A stretch of 64,000 nucleotides of DNA from Paracentrotus lividus (taxonomy: Eukaryota; Echinodermata; Echinoidea; Camarodonta; Echinidae), in NCBI GenBank assembly GCA_940671915.1, contig CALNVZ010003434.1, forward strand, positions 19,141,508-19,205,507, in the 5' to 3' direction. How positions within the stretch are numbered: the first letter of the stretch is position 1; each line of letters starts with the position of its first letter. A program made the translations under genes and the position numbers. Positions 45,825-56,427 of the stretch are shown piece by piece. A model generated the notes under the pieces. The model saw nothing but the letters and a program-made list of their open reading frames with translations. It searched no databases and was not told where the DNA came from.

Positions 45825-48800
45825 AATAGTTGTCATAGAGGGTCATGATGACATTGATTATTTGATGATGTTGACAGTAATAATAATATAGATGATAATA
45901 TTGATAATGATGGTGACGAGCGTGTTGGTGGTAGTGAGGATGACAATAATGATGATGATGGTGGTGGTGTTAAAGTTGATGTTAAAATGATACATGTAAC
46001 TCAACAAGTAACTCTAATCTCATACAAACCATGATCAACACACGCAACATGTTCTCATTAATTTAAAAACATCATGGACAACAAATGTAACTTAAATTAC
46101 ATAATGTAAATTATGATGTCATTTAAATGTAACATGGGATAATGGATTTATCAATGACATTGCAGGATTCATGATCTCTGAGGAAGCAATGTATTTTTCA
46201 CGTAATACAGGTTTATATTATGGTCAAGATTGACCCATCAGATTGCAAAATTTGGGAGAATTCATGAACACTATTTAAAGGAATAATACATGTACTTCTA
46301 ATACTTTTTTTCCCCCTCTCAATATTGCAGTCTTTCTTTGGAGTTGATGGAAGTGACTGACAAGAGAGGGGAGCCGTGGGTTTCTATGGGTTACTACTGT
46401 CTGTGTCCATCAGCAGGTTCTTCCAGATATGCAAGGGCTGTCTACTTTGCACAGAAGGTGAGCAAATGCAGTGGACAGATTTTATGTGGTCCCAATGACT
46501 TTGTTATTACTAGTATCCACCATGAAGCATTGCATCTCTTAGTGATACACTTATGCAGTAATCTACTTGCTTTCACAACTGCATACATATTCTGAAAATT
46601 GGTCACTGTGTGATGTCATACATGGAAAACAACACCAGAATACCTTCAGAAAGGATGCATGTGTGGGACATCTTCTCAAGCAGAGGGGGTGGGCTATTAG
46701 AGATGAACAAAGTTCCAGAAGCTTCTCTGCACTTTAGTCATACATGTTTCTGTTTGATTTCACTGTGAATACCTATGTTTACCTTTTCGTCAAAGGCATA
46801 TCCACTGAAAGGGTGCAAAGTGCAAGCCCTACATGTACTTCTCAAGGGGAAGGGGCTTTGAGAGATAAACAAGTTCTAGAAGATCCTCTGCAGTTTAGTC
46901 AGATGTGTTTCTGTTCGATTTCAATATTAATACCTCAAGTTTACCTTTTAATTTTAGGCGTATCCACTTAAAGGATGCAAGGTACAAGCCTTACTTCTCA
47001 AAGGGAAAGGGCTATTGGAAATGAACAAAGTTCCAGAAGCTACTCTTCACTTCAGAGAGGCAGTCAGATGTGCCCCAAACCGATTTGAAGCTCATGAAGG
47101 TATGTCAAAGTCATAGCTAGTATTCCTTTCTAAAGGGGAAATGTCTGGTATTGTAAGACCAGAAACATTTGCAACATGAAATTTTCACTACTTGGAGCCA
47201 ACAGCTTTTTCTGTGGCATGAAACTTTTTTTTTGAAATGCTGACAAGTACAATACTTTACAGGTGTACAGTGTTGTACTGGTATTCAGTGCATTGTGTAA
47301 ACATAGACACTCGTAGGCATTATAGTGAAAAAAATCTTGCCTTCTTACAAAATTTCTGAAAGAATAGTACATGCAAAAAATTAGTGGTTTTACAGTAGTT
47401 GACAAGATTGTTTTATAATAATAATAATTACAAAATTTATAAAGCGAAACATATCCATCTCAAGAGATAGATATGTTGCGTTTTATAAATTTTTTATTGA
47501 TCACGGAATGAGGCAAGTCTTGTGCATCACGAACCACCTTGCTATATTCACAGGTCAAATCTCTCCTTGACAATGATCGTCTTTTGAATGTTTGTTTCAT
47601 AAGGTTTGGTAGAGTGCTACGTCAAGGCCAGTAGGATACGTGACGCCATCACAACCTTCACTAACTCAGTCAAAGTCCTTGGTAACAATCCTCGTACAAT
47701 CACCTTCTTAGCTTCTCTGCTGGCCAGAGATAGGCTATCAATGGATAAGGTAGGATTGCATGCATTTACGATTCTTGCATCGCAATGCAAGATGAGATAG
47801 AATTCTAGTACAATCAGCTGATTTCAGCGTGCGATCATATTTTAAGCGTTAGTGAGGATTTACTTTTGCTTGTTTTCATTACGTGGAGCAGTTTAAAACA
47901 TGACACTCTTTTGATTAAAATGAATCGGTAACTTCTAAAAACAAGTGCAAAAGGACTGGTAAACAAAATTCTATTGCTCTGATCGTAAAAACAAACTATT
48001 GAATGTTCCAGAGCAAATGGAAGTCATATACTATCTTATAATGATGAAAACAAATGAGGGCTAGGCATATGATCATGCACGATTAAATTTACCACCGCTC
48101 TGTCGCGAGTCTCAGTGGAGAGGATGGCCTAGATATCATTTTGACCATATTTTAATGTGTGTCTATAAACATGTACTTTCCATTTTTCAGAGTAATATCC
48201 CTAATCTTTTCTAAATTCTTAAAAGTCCCAACAATAAATAATAGTTTTGAGCTAGTTATCATTATTTCTAACTACATCTATTTTCTCTCTTTTTTTTTTT
48301 TAAATTCTAAAGACAAAGAAAAACTAGAGTGAATCTTCGACCGCGCACGGTCGGAAGGCATGCCTCCGATTGCCACATCGGAAAAAAAAGGCATGCGCAT
48401 GTTGAGTATTTACATCCATTTATACCATGACATCTTTGGAGATATTGACCCCAAATCTATTAAAGTTTAGTCATCAGAATGTATTTCCAACTCAGGAGAT
48501 GGCTACTGATATGTAATAAAAGGATAAACATGTTTAATTGATCTGTCAAAGGTCCCTTCAGAAATTGCAACTAACGAGTCATTTACATAAATAACCAGTG
48601 ACCTTTGATGTCCTGACCTCAAAATTAATCAGTTCATCTTTCCTCCCACATGACCAAGTTTGAAGTTGATCCATAAAACGGTTCAGAAGTTACAGCGAGA
48701 ACGTGCCATTTTCATGTATACATGACGTCTGTGGACCCTTGACCTTTGACTTCATGACCTCAAAATATAATAAATTCATTGTCCCCTACCCATATGCACA

Positions 48801-51800
48801 TATGACCCAAGTTTGAAATTTGATCCGTCAAACGGTTTTAGTTTATTTGCGAGAACAAGCCATTTTCATGTACACAATGACCTCTTTGACCTTTTGACCT
48901 CATGACCCCAAAAACTTGATTAAGTCATTGTCCCTCCCATATGTAAATATGATCCAGTTGAAGTTGATCCCTCAAACGGTCTCTTAAGTTATTCGCTAAG
49001 AACGAGAGCCATTTTCACGTACACAATGACCTGTGACCTTTGACCTCATGACCCTCATGACCCTAAAATCTAATAAGTTCATTGCCTCTCCATAGGCACA
49101 CATTACCAAGTTTGAAGTTGACCCGTCAAACCGTTTTTAAAGTGTTATGGCTGAGAACGAGCCATTTTCATGCATACAATGACCTCTGTACTTTGACTTT
49201 GCTAATATGACCCCAAAAGTCTAATCAGATCATCTGTCCCTACCATATGTATACAATGATCCAAGTTTGAAAGTGATTCCGTCAAACGGTTCTTATAAGT
49301 TATCTGCGAGAACGAAAACGGGAAGACGTACGGACGGAACTACGGAATACGGACGTGTACGGACGGACGGCGGACAACCGAAAACATAATGCTCCGGCAC
49401 ACCTTCGGTGGCGGAGGCATAAAAAGAAGAATGTAGATTATATACATGAATAACAAAAAGAGAGAGTAACTCTCCTGACTTTCAGAGAGAGATTTCCTGC
49501 CAAATGGCCCATTCTTTAAAAATCTCAACCTCTCCCGATTGAGTCTGAATTTCTTAGGTCCGACGCTGTATTATCCTTTTTTTTCTTCAAAAAAATGGCA
49601 AAATCAGTGGCAAAAAAAAATTAAAAAAACACAAAAGAATATCTTAAAAATGCTATCCTGTAGATCTTAAACAACTCCAGTGAATCACTTTGATACCAAT
49701 TATCATTGAAAACAGTCTTGTCAAAGTAGCAAGTGCCATGCCAGAAACACTTTAAAGCTGATTGCATCTGGATACTTTTGTTCTTCATTGAGCAATATCG
49801 ACCATGAGTATTATAGCAGGTAGGTAGTTTGGATCTTGTAGTAGCATTTTGTCAAGAAGAGATTTGCCTGTAAATAAACACCACACAAATGATTATTATG
49901 ACCAGATGGAAGGGAAATGAAAAAAAAAAGAANNNNNNNNNNNNNNNNNNNNNNNNNACATGCGCATGCCTTTTTTTTCCGATGTGGCAATACGGAGGCA
50001 TGCCTTCCGACCGTGCGCGGTCGAAGATTCATCTAGTTTTTCTTTGTCTTTAGAATTCGTAAGCAGTTGGAACAGCAAAGTACTAGTCAACTCCATCAGA
50101 TGCTAGGTGATTGTCTAGCACTCAACAATGAACCACAAGAAGCACTTGATCAGTACAGTATAGCTCTGAGGTAAGCATTAATTTGTTGTCCCTGTTGAAA
50201 ATTGTCGACCCTGGGGGAGGGGGTGTTTCACCAAGTCGTACATGAAGTTTTTCAATAAACTTACGTTGTAAGGAGACACGGTTACACCAGAGTTATAGTT
50301 TAAACATTTAATAGCCCTTCTCATGTACAATACAACTCAACGGTCAGGAGATCCATATATATCTACCTTCCACATCTATGAACACTACTTTATCATATAC
50401 TAAGAAAGATCCTTGCACAGCACAAGAGTGAGAGGCCAAGGTAGACACGTGGAGTATAATAATATAATTTATGAGCGCCCTTCTGGTGTGGGCATGTCTC
50501 CAAGACTACAAATGATTGGTAAAGATTGGGCTAAATGATTGAGGAAGTGCTTAGTGTAGCACACAAGAACATGTTCATTCGTTTGTAACTTCATTCGTAA
50601 CTTACGAACGACTTTGTGAAACACCACCCTTGAAACAGTGATGTCATCCTCATTCACAATTTTTTGTCATAATCTGATGAAAGGCAGGATGTAAGAATCG
50701 TGTGATATTTTGCCAAATCTTCAACAATCTTCAGCCAACAGTCTGGAGGCAATGACATTTGATAATATGAATGCAATTAGGAAGAGACATATTCTTTGTT
50801 TTTGACACAATTTAATCAGTATAACAATTGTGTTTTGATCAATTCTTTTCAGTATGGATCCAAACAATGACAAGGCCATACAGGGGATGCACCAAATGAC
50901 AGTCTGGGAGCTATGGCATTGGACAATATGGATGCCATAAAGAAAAGTCTAATCATTCTCTCTTTTGTTTGCCAATATTTTGATAAGTACAGTGCATCCC
51001 AGAAAAAATGTATAACCAACTTTGAGGGCCTCATGTAAGGAATTCATAAATCATGTGACCATATTTCTTATCTCATGTTAAAGAGTAACTCATACTCTAT
51101 TCAATGATACCAAAGTTATGTCTGTGCTGTCACGAATGACCGAGTATTCATACTTTTAAAATATTGTCGAAGTGCATTGTAACCAAGTTTGGGTTATTTG
51201 GGTTTAGTAATTTCAAATACCATTCAAGCTCCAACTCCTTCATCGAGATGCCCCAAAGAGAAAAAAGCGCACAAGGAGTGAGATCAGGGGATCTTGGATG
51301 CCATCGTTATTGTGATGAGCGCAATTATGCGATTTCCAAACACCTCTCAAAATCGATCTCGAAACTGCTACACTCCGGGGTGCAGGGGCACCATCTTGAG
51401 CCCAGAACAAGTTCTGAATACACCACAGGGTTGTCTCTCAAAGTTCTGATCATATATAATAATTAAATTTTGATCTATTCTTTTAGTATGGATCCAAACA
51501 ATGACAAGGCTCTTCAGGAATGCAGAAAGTGGAGAATAGCGACAGTCTGGAGGCAACAGCAGAAGACGACATGGATGCGATAGAGAGAGCGGAGAGGATG
51601 TAGGAGAGTATGAAAACAGCGACCTGAGGATCATGGGTAGACAATGAGGTAAGCCACTAATGACTTTAGCATGTTAAGGGTCAAAAAGAAATTAGAAGAA
51701 CATGAATCATAATACAAAACGTATTACAGTAAAAAAGACCACAAAGTGGAGTACCGTTCATGGTCAAACACGCTATACGTGAATTTATTTAAATACACCA

Positions 51801-52401
51801 CTCTTGGTGCAGCGTACTGAATTTGCAATGCTGAAGATCATGATGGTCATAAAATTTATATTAAAAAAAAAAAACTTTCAAAACGGACCTTTTTTGGCAT
51901 TTAATTTTCCTCATAATCAAGATGCATATATTAATGACCAGAAATTGGTACCATGATCACAACCTTCTTTTCTCTCTATATTATCCCTGTTTTGTAATTG
52001 GATTTTGTATCATAATTCATGTTCCTGTTAAAATTTTATAATTGACCATGAACACACCCCATGTGTGTAACTGATAAGAAGATTACAGTCCTTTCATGTT
52101 ATAATTATTTTCCTTTAAATTTATATTTCAGATGTATTCAAAGTTTCTCCATGCTTTATTATGTGTTCAGGATTATGAGATTTTATTTAAAAGAAATGGA
52201 CTGAATTTACTATCGGGAACCTGGCATTAAAGTGAGAGAATTCGTGAAACAGTTTAGGGATATTGGGAAATGTTTAAAGTAGTTTTAATGCTTAATATTC
52301 AAATAGTTATTTACTAGGCAGACTTTGTCCGAATTATATGTTTTTGATAATGAATTGTATTAAATAATAAAATTGTCTCTTCTTTGCAGTGGCTAAGCTG
52401 A
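38135..52401 (+). CDS. ANAPC7: ANAPC7, anaphase-promoting complex subunit 7
   Basis: Exons in phase: 38135-38206, 38913-39035, 39618-39788, 41147-41262, 41859-41972, 42528-42615, 43928-44023, 45082-45170, 46331-46457, 46958-47099, 47604-47749, then (after a break) 50054-50170, 51487-51648 and 52390-52401 (TGG-Leu-Ser-stop, like the tryptophan-containing human tail). The product is a TPR-repeat scaffold; blocks such as PLALQAVLGLLELGV, GKGLLEMNKVPEATLHFREA and EALDQYSIAL match vertebrate APC7 in order. APC7 sits in the TPR lobe of the APC/C ubiquitin ligase that drives mitotic exit. A second in-frame ATG is at 38150. The exon for the LLDKAL...YEDGIAL part is absent from the plus strand; a similar sequence lies inverted at about 49745-49867. 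The penultimate exon is frame-broken (net 1 nt short). Intron 3 has a GC donor. Confidence 0.92.
40723..40905. mobile_element. Fold-back element in ANAPC7 intron 3
   Basis: AAGCAAATAATCACCT and TGATCCAA at the left recur inverted at the right, as do the CTATCACTTCC and GGCAAG blocks. The arms are about 70 bp and imperfect. No coding content. Confidence 0.7.
44155..44520. repeat. TTGGTCTAA fold-back repeat, copy 2
   Basis: Same alternation of TTGGTCTA words at the left and TTAGAC / AAATGGTAAAT words at the right as at 14885-15285. It lies in the ANAPC7 intron after exon 7. Confidence 0.55.
45190..46087. repeat. 418-bp tandem duplication with (GAT)n microsatellites
   Basis: Two (GAT)n-rich tracts (about 45190-45410 and 45670-45832), each followed by the same 250 bp from AGGGTCATGATGAC (45421 and 45839) to GGACAACAAATG (45669 and 46087), a period of 418 bp with very few differences. 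Long Met-, Ile-, His- or Ser-rich frames here come from the trinucleotide repeat. It lies in ANAPC7 intron 8. Confidence 0.92.
46679..46925 (+). pseudogene. Two degenerate copies of ANAPC7 exon 10
   Basis: The true exon (46958-47099) is preceded by two tandem relics. One runs from about 46795 to 46907 (GGCATATCCACTGAAAGGGTG... to AGTCAGATGTG) and has its own degraded intron-like 3' flank. An older, shorter one is at about 46679-46745 (GGGCTATTAGAGATGAACAAAG...). Both have stops or frame shifts relative to the exon and would not add usable TPR sequence. Confidence 0.82.
47412..47480. repeat. (ATA)n plus small inverted repeat
   Basis: ATAATAATAATTA followed by a hairpin built on TTTATAAAGCGAAACATATC and its imperfect complement. 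Possibly a SINE tail remnant. Confidence 0.35.
48303..48400 (-). repeat. Inverted copy of the region before ANAPC7 exon 13
   Basis: From AATTCTAAAGACAAAGAAAAACTAG through the start of the DR1-type repeat element, this is a near-exact reverse complement of 49958-50058. It includes the splice acceptor and first five bases of ANAPC7 exon 13. It marks the left edge of an apparently inverted block. Confidence 0.85.
48322..49425. mobile_element. Second copy of the 145-bp-unit repeat element
   Basis: Starts CTAGAGTGAATCTTCGACCGC and ends with a hairpin and A-run, as in 23133-24045. Internal units carry CTTTGACC words, GTCAAACGGTT and a GGACGGACGG tract. Units differ in length by many one-base indels, more than in the first copy. 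Confidence 0.8.
49745..49867 (-). pseudogene. ANAPC7 exon 12-like sequence in inverted orientation
   Basis: On the minus strand an acceptor (TTTATTTACAG) precedes codons reading KSLLDKMLLQDPNYLPAIIL, then after a 1-nt frame slip LLNEEQKYPDAIS. Human APC7 has LLDKALTQRPDYIKAVV and LLSREQKYEDGIA at this place. This is the segment missing from the plus-strand gene between exons 11 and 13. Its donor is unclear and the frame slip breaks it. It is either the real exon in a misoriented piece of assembly or a relic inverted duplicate. Confidence 0.75.
49933..49957. other. Assembly gap of 25 N
   Basis: Twenty-five undetermined bases. The true distance is unknown. The gap lies between the inverted exon-12-like sequence and the end of a repeat element that is also present at 48322. 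Confidence 0.99.
50217..50630. mobile_element. MITE with GGTGTTTCAC ends
   Basis: GGGTGTTTCACCAAGTCGTAC at the left against the inverted right end (GTACTT-like, then GACTTTGTGAAACACCACCC). 414 bp, non-coding, in the ANAPC7 intron after exon 13. Its terminal theme resembles 9544-9756. Confidence 0.65.
50690..50950 (+). pseudogene. Two degenerate upstream copies of ANAPC7 exon 14
   Basis: Copy one (about 50727-50800) keeps only the AACAGTCTGGAGGCAA...ATGAATGCAATTAGG portion. Copy two (50853-50947) has a good acceptor (TTCTTTTCAG) and the codons for MDPNDKAIQGM, then loses similarity of frame and reaches a stop. The presumed working exon is at 51487. All three share GACAGTCTGG and ATGGATGC blocks. 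Confidence 0.78.
50988..51462 (-). pseudogene. Truncated Tc1/mariner element with transposase remnant
   Basis: TACAGTGCATCCCAGAAAAAA at the left is a mariner-type end preceded by TA. On the minus strand near 51430-51265 a broken frame gives FWAQDGAPAPRSVAV and later VRFFLFG, matching the QDGAPAH...DFFLWG catalytic-core region of mariner transposases. The right end is missing. It sits between duplicate copies of ANAPC7 exon 14. Confidence 0.72.
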
Positions 52402-53399
52402 TGAGACTTCTCCTATTCATTCAGTCACACAAGTAGAGGGATTATGATGATGACATCATTAAAAGCCAACATTGGGAATGCTCATCATGGAGACCATATG
52501 ACAGTCGCATATATGACAAAGACTAATTTAGCGATCAACGTATTCAGGATTATGAAAGAGGGTGTCTAATTAAACTCCGATTTATTGTGAGATGACACCT
52601 AAAAGTTTGCATTACATGTGGACTCTGCAGTCAATCTTTTCCAAGTCAAAGCTATTTCTTCAAACCCAGCAAATTTGACTTAAGTTGATCGTACATGTAA
52701 TAGCTTTTCAAACCTAAAGTATTTCACCTCGCAAATACTGTTCAGTCCGTGTGAATATTATTAGGTCCTGCAGCCTCTTGCATAAAACCTGGATTTGACA
52801 AAACTCTAACTTACCAAAATCATTTAATGCAACTTTGCCCATAATAAAAGACACTCATTGCATTTTGCTTCTAAGAGCTGCAATCATATGCAAAATAGTG
52901 CTTTAATTTGGGGAGTTGAGTTTAATTTTGGGACTTGTTATTTATCTAGGCACTTTATGCCAGAGGACTCAAGGCCTGTTATTTTTTACATTCCTAATTC
53001 TCAGAATCTCTTCTATTAAATGAGTCGTGTTGGTGATAACTGTAGAAAAGCTTTTGACAATTGGCTGGAACAATATTATGGAAGTGAACCAATGGCGATA
53101 TTACACAATTTTCAAAACAATGATGTTGACTCTTGAAACTTAACCCAAGGGGTGTATCATTCAGAAATCACAAAATACTTAACAGTCATAAGTCAAACTC
53201 ACTAAGTAGCATAATTGTCTAGTAAGACAAAGGTATTGTCAAGATGTCTTTTCTTTATATTAAATTGTTTTTAACCCTTCAGAAGTTGAATATTTTCCAA
53301 GTCAAAGCTCTATCTTCAGTCTTAACACATTGACTGTATTATTTTTCATTGCAGGACACAATCGTTTATTCTACAGTCCACTCCTATTAAACAAATCTT
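52402..53399. other. Likely ANAPC7 3' UTR and flank
   Basis: Follows the TGA at 52399-52401. No coding sequence or named repeat is seen. A polyadenylation site is not obvious. Confidence 0.4.
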
Positions 53400-53800
53400 G
53401 GTATACTGTCATTTTGTCCACACCCTCTTTGACTAATAATGCCTGTTTGGGGTCATCCTTCAGGATCTAATGCCATTCAATCTACAACTAGTTTGTCTAA
53501 AATTTACCTTTTGGTCTAATTTCCTCTTGGCCTATTAAATATTGTGTCAAATTCCCATTTCATCTAATGTCCGCTTGGTCTAACAACACTCAGTCAATTC
53601 CTGTAAAAAAAAACTAATTATGGACCAAATGTCCATTTGGTAATTAAATAAAAATGAAATTAGATGAATTGGCTATTTGACAATTAGGCCAAGTGAGAAT
53701 TAGACCAAAAGGAAATTAGAGCAGTTGGGTTTAGCCCATGTGGTATTAGACAATGAGAAAATTGGACTAACTGCTTTTAGACCAAGTGGATATAAACTGA
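53400..53800. repeat. TTGGTCTAA fold-back repeat, copy 3
   Basis: TTTGTCTAAA and TTTGGTCTAAT words give way to AGACCAAAAGGAAATTAGA-type words past the midpoint near 53640, as in the other copies. Confidence 0.55.
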
Positions 53801-53938
53801 ATGATTGTGTATGTTTGGAATGTACAATTGGTGAATTGCAACATTATGTATTTCATTTAAGCAGGAGTCGATTTTAAACTATTGAAAGTAATAGTCACAT
53901 AGTTCACATTCTTTCAGGAACACAGAAGCAATGTTCTT

Positions 53939-54484
53939 AATACAGTGCTGTGCGTCCAAAATAAAGGTAAACTAACTTTGAGAGCCTCATATCGAAATTG
54001 TATAACTTTTGTGTCATTAATTTTTACATCATGACAAAGCGTAACTCATATTCTATCCAGTGATACCAAAATTATACCTGTACTGTCATGGATGACCAAG
54101 CACTTGAGTTTTTAAAAACTTTGGTCGAAAATACATTATTCCAATTTTTTTTAGAAGCAACCTGCTTTCTGATCTTTCTTTCATTGTTTGAGGTCAGCCT
54201 TTCTCAGTCCATTCATAAGGGACAAAGGATTACTTGGCCTATTGAAATGCAATGGTTGCTTTTGCCCAAACTTGATACATTTCAAAATTAATCCTTGTTT
54301 TTTTTAAAGACCAAGTGCTCAGTCGTCAGTCACAGCATAGGTATAAATTAGGTATAATTGGATAGAATATGAGTTACTCTTTATCATGAAATAAATATCA
54401 AAGTCACATACTGTAAGCTACAAAATTTTAATATGCTCAGGCTTTCATAGTTGGGTTTACTTTTTTCTCTGGGACGCACTGTAT
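53939..54484. mobile_element. Non-autonomous Tc1/mariner-like element
   Basis: TA-flanked ends TACAGTGC...GCGTCC and its inverted partner GGGACGCACTGTA, with inverted similarity extending about 200 bp inward (e.g. AACTCATATTCTATCCA and its complement). The left end is related to that at 50988. The frame at 54088-54291 spans the interior and is not recognisable as transposase. Confidence 0.75.
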
Positions 54485-54554
54485 AGCATGCTATGTCAGT
54501 TCTAAATCCAAGGAATTGCTCAAAACTCTATATACACTCTACATGTACCTAAAA

Positions 54555-54965
54555 AAAAAGGTTTATATCCCCTTGGTCTAACAACAGTTGGTCTAATTCT
54601 CTGACTATCTAATAACACATGGGCTAAACCAATTGGTCAACGATTTAATCTAATTTCCCCTTGGTCTTATTCATACTTTGTCAAATTCCCTATTTGTATT
54701 AATAGTCAAATTGTTTAATTGCATTTTCGTCCAATTCCCAAATGAATATATGGTCTATTACAAGTTTGTTACAGTAATAAACCAAGTGGTGTGAATCAAA
54801 GTTAACAATACATGAAATGGACATTAGACGATATGGGAATTAGACCAAAAAGTAATTAGACAAATTGGTTTTAGACAAAATAGAATAAGACCTTCGGGAT
54901 GAGACCGAAAATTGGCATTAGTCAAAGTGTGTTTAGACTACATTGTAAGTGGCAATTTACCATTC
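54555..54965. repeat. TTGGTCTAA fold-back repeat, copy 4
   Basis: Opens GGTTTATATCCCCTTGGTCTA, closely like copy 1, and closes with TTAGACTACATTG...GGCAATTTACCATT. Central symmetry as in the other copies. Confidence 0.6.
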
Positions 54966-55479
54966 CATATCCAAGAAACTGCAGGAGTTGCCCGAAACAA
55001 CATGCGCTAACGATTGTGGCCATGGCAGTATGATACATGTACATTGGAGGAAACAATTATTCTATTACCTCAGCCCTGTAACATACTGAGTTAAAACCAA
55101 TTGCAATTGATAGTGGCCTATCAGGATGCACACTTTGCATAAAAATCTCAATCTGAGCCAATCATAATGGTGGTTCAAGTTTGCAATTACTATTAATTAG
55201 TTATGTTACAGGGCACTGTACTTAATTTTGGAATGAATTATGCTCAAGAAATGTAAACTATAGTATGTATAAATGTAAATTGTAGAAAACATGTAACTAA
55301 AGATGAAATAAATACCAAAAAAAATAAATGTACAAGTATCGTTTGTTTCCTGAGATATTTTATTTTATTTTTTTAATTACTGCAAACAAGTTTTGAATGG
55401 CAAGGTTGCATGTTTAAACATCATTAGATTACAAATCTGTTATAAAATGTGGTCTATTGTCTTCCAATACTATCAATTA

Positions 55480-56235
55480 TTTCAGTACTTTTTTTATAAG
55501 AGAGTTTAAAAGGCAAATACCATCACTTCTTTTAAAAAGTGACTTTGAGATTACATCAGATATAACAGGCAAGCATGATTGATCCCTGGATAAATAAATT
55601 AAACAGAATTTGGCAATCAATACAAATAGAAAAATAAGGTATCAAAATCAATCAACCAAATACCATCCCTCCTTTTGAAGAGAATGAGACTTTGAGAATT
55701 CATGCAGGTAACAGATTGATTCCTGGATAAATTAAACACACTTTGCATAAATGCAATCAGTACAGATAGAAACAAAAGTTGTCAAAATAAATCAACCAAT
55801 ACAATTCAAATTATTTCAGTAAAACTATTTCATATTGAGAGCGTTCAAAGGCAAATACCACCTCCTTCTGTAGAGAAAGTGACTTTAAGAATACATGAGA
55901 TATAACAATCAATCAACCAATACAATTCAAATTATTTCAGTACAACTATTTCATATTAAGAGCGTTCAAAGGCAAATACCACCTCCTTCTGTAGTGAAAG
56001 TGACTTTAAGAATACATGAGATATAACAGGCAAGCAAGATTGATCCCAGGATAAATGAATTAAACACAATTTGGCAATCGGCACAAATAAAAACAAAAGT
56101 ATAAAAATCAAATGACCAATACAATTCAAATTATTTCATAAGAATGTTCAAAAGACAAATGCCATCCCTCCTTTTGGAGAGAAAGTTACTTTGAGAATAT
56201 ATCAGATATAACAGGCAAGCAAGATTGATGAAAAA
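55480..56235. repeat. Tandem array of about 180-bp units downstream of CUTA
   Basis: Five units share TTCAAAGGCAAATACCA, CTTCTGTAG-GAAAGTGACTTT, ACATGAGATATAACA and GATTGATCCCTGGATAAAT blocks. The two central units are nearly identical over about 90 bp. The array lies 200-950 bp beyond the CUTA stop codon and may be transcribed as part of its 3' UTR. Confidence 0.85.
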
Positions 56236-56427
56236 ACAGACATGTCAAAGTAAAGACATTTTTTTGAGATTTTTTTTTTTTTCAATGTTAAAATTTTTTG
56301 TGTATATGCTGTTATACCATAGAAAGTAAAAGGAATTGAAATTCGATGAAAAATTAGAATTTTTATTTTTTGGGATATAGATGCTTCACCATGTAATATG
56401 TATTCAGAGTCCAGATAATACTATATC

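Noticed and set aside
45115..45891. Long Met-, Ile-, Ser- and His-rich frames on both strands
   Set aside because: Produced by the (GAT)n microsatellites in an ANAPC7 intron. Only 45115-45170 is genuine exon sequence.
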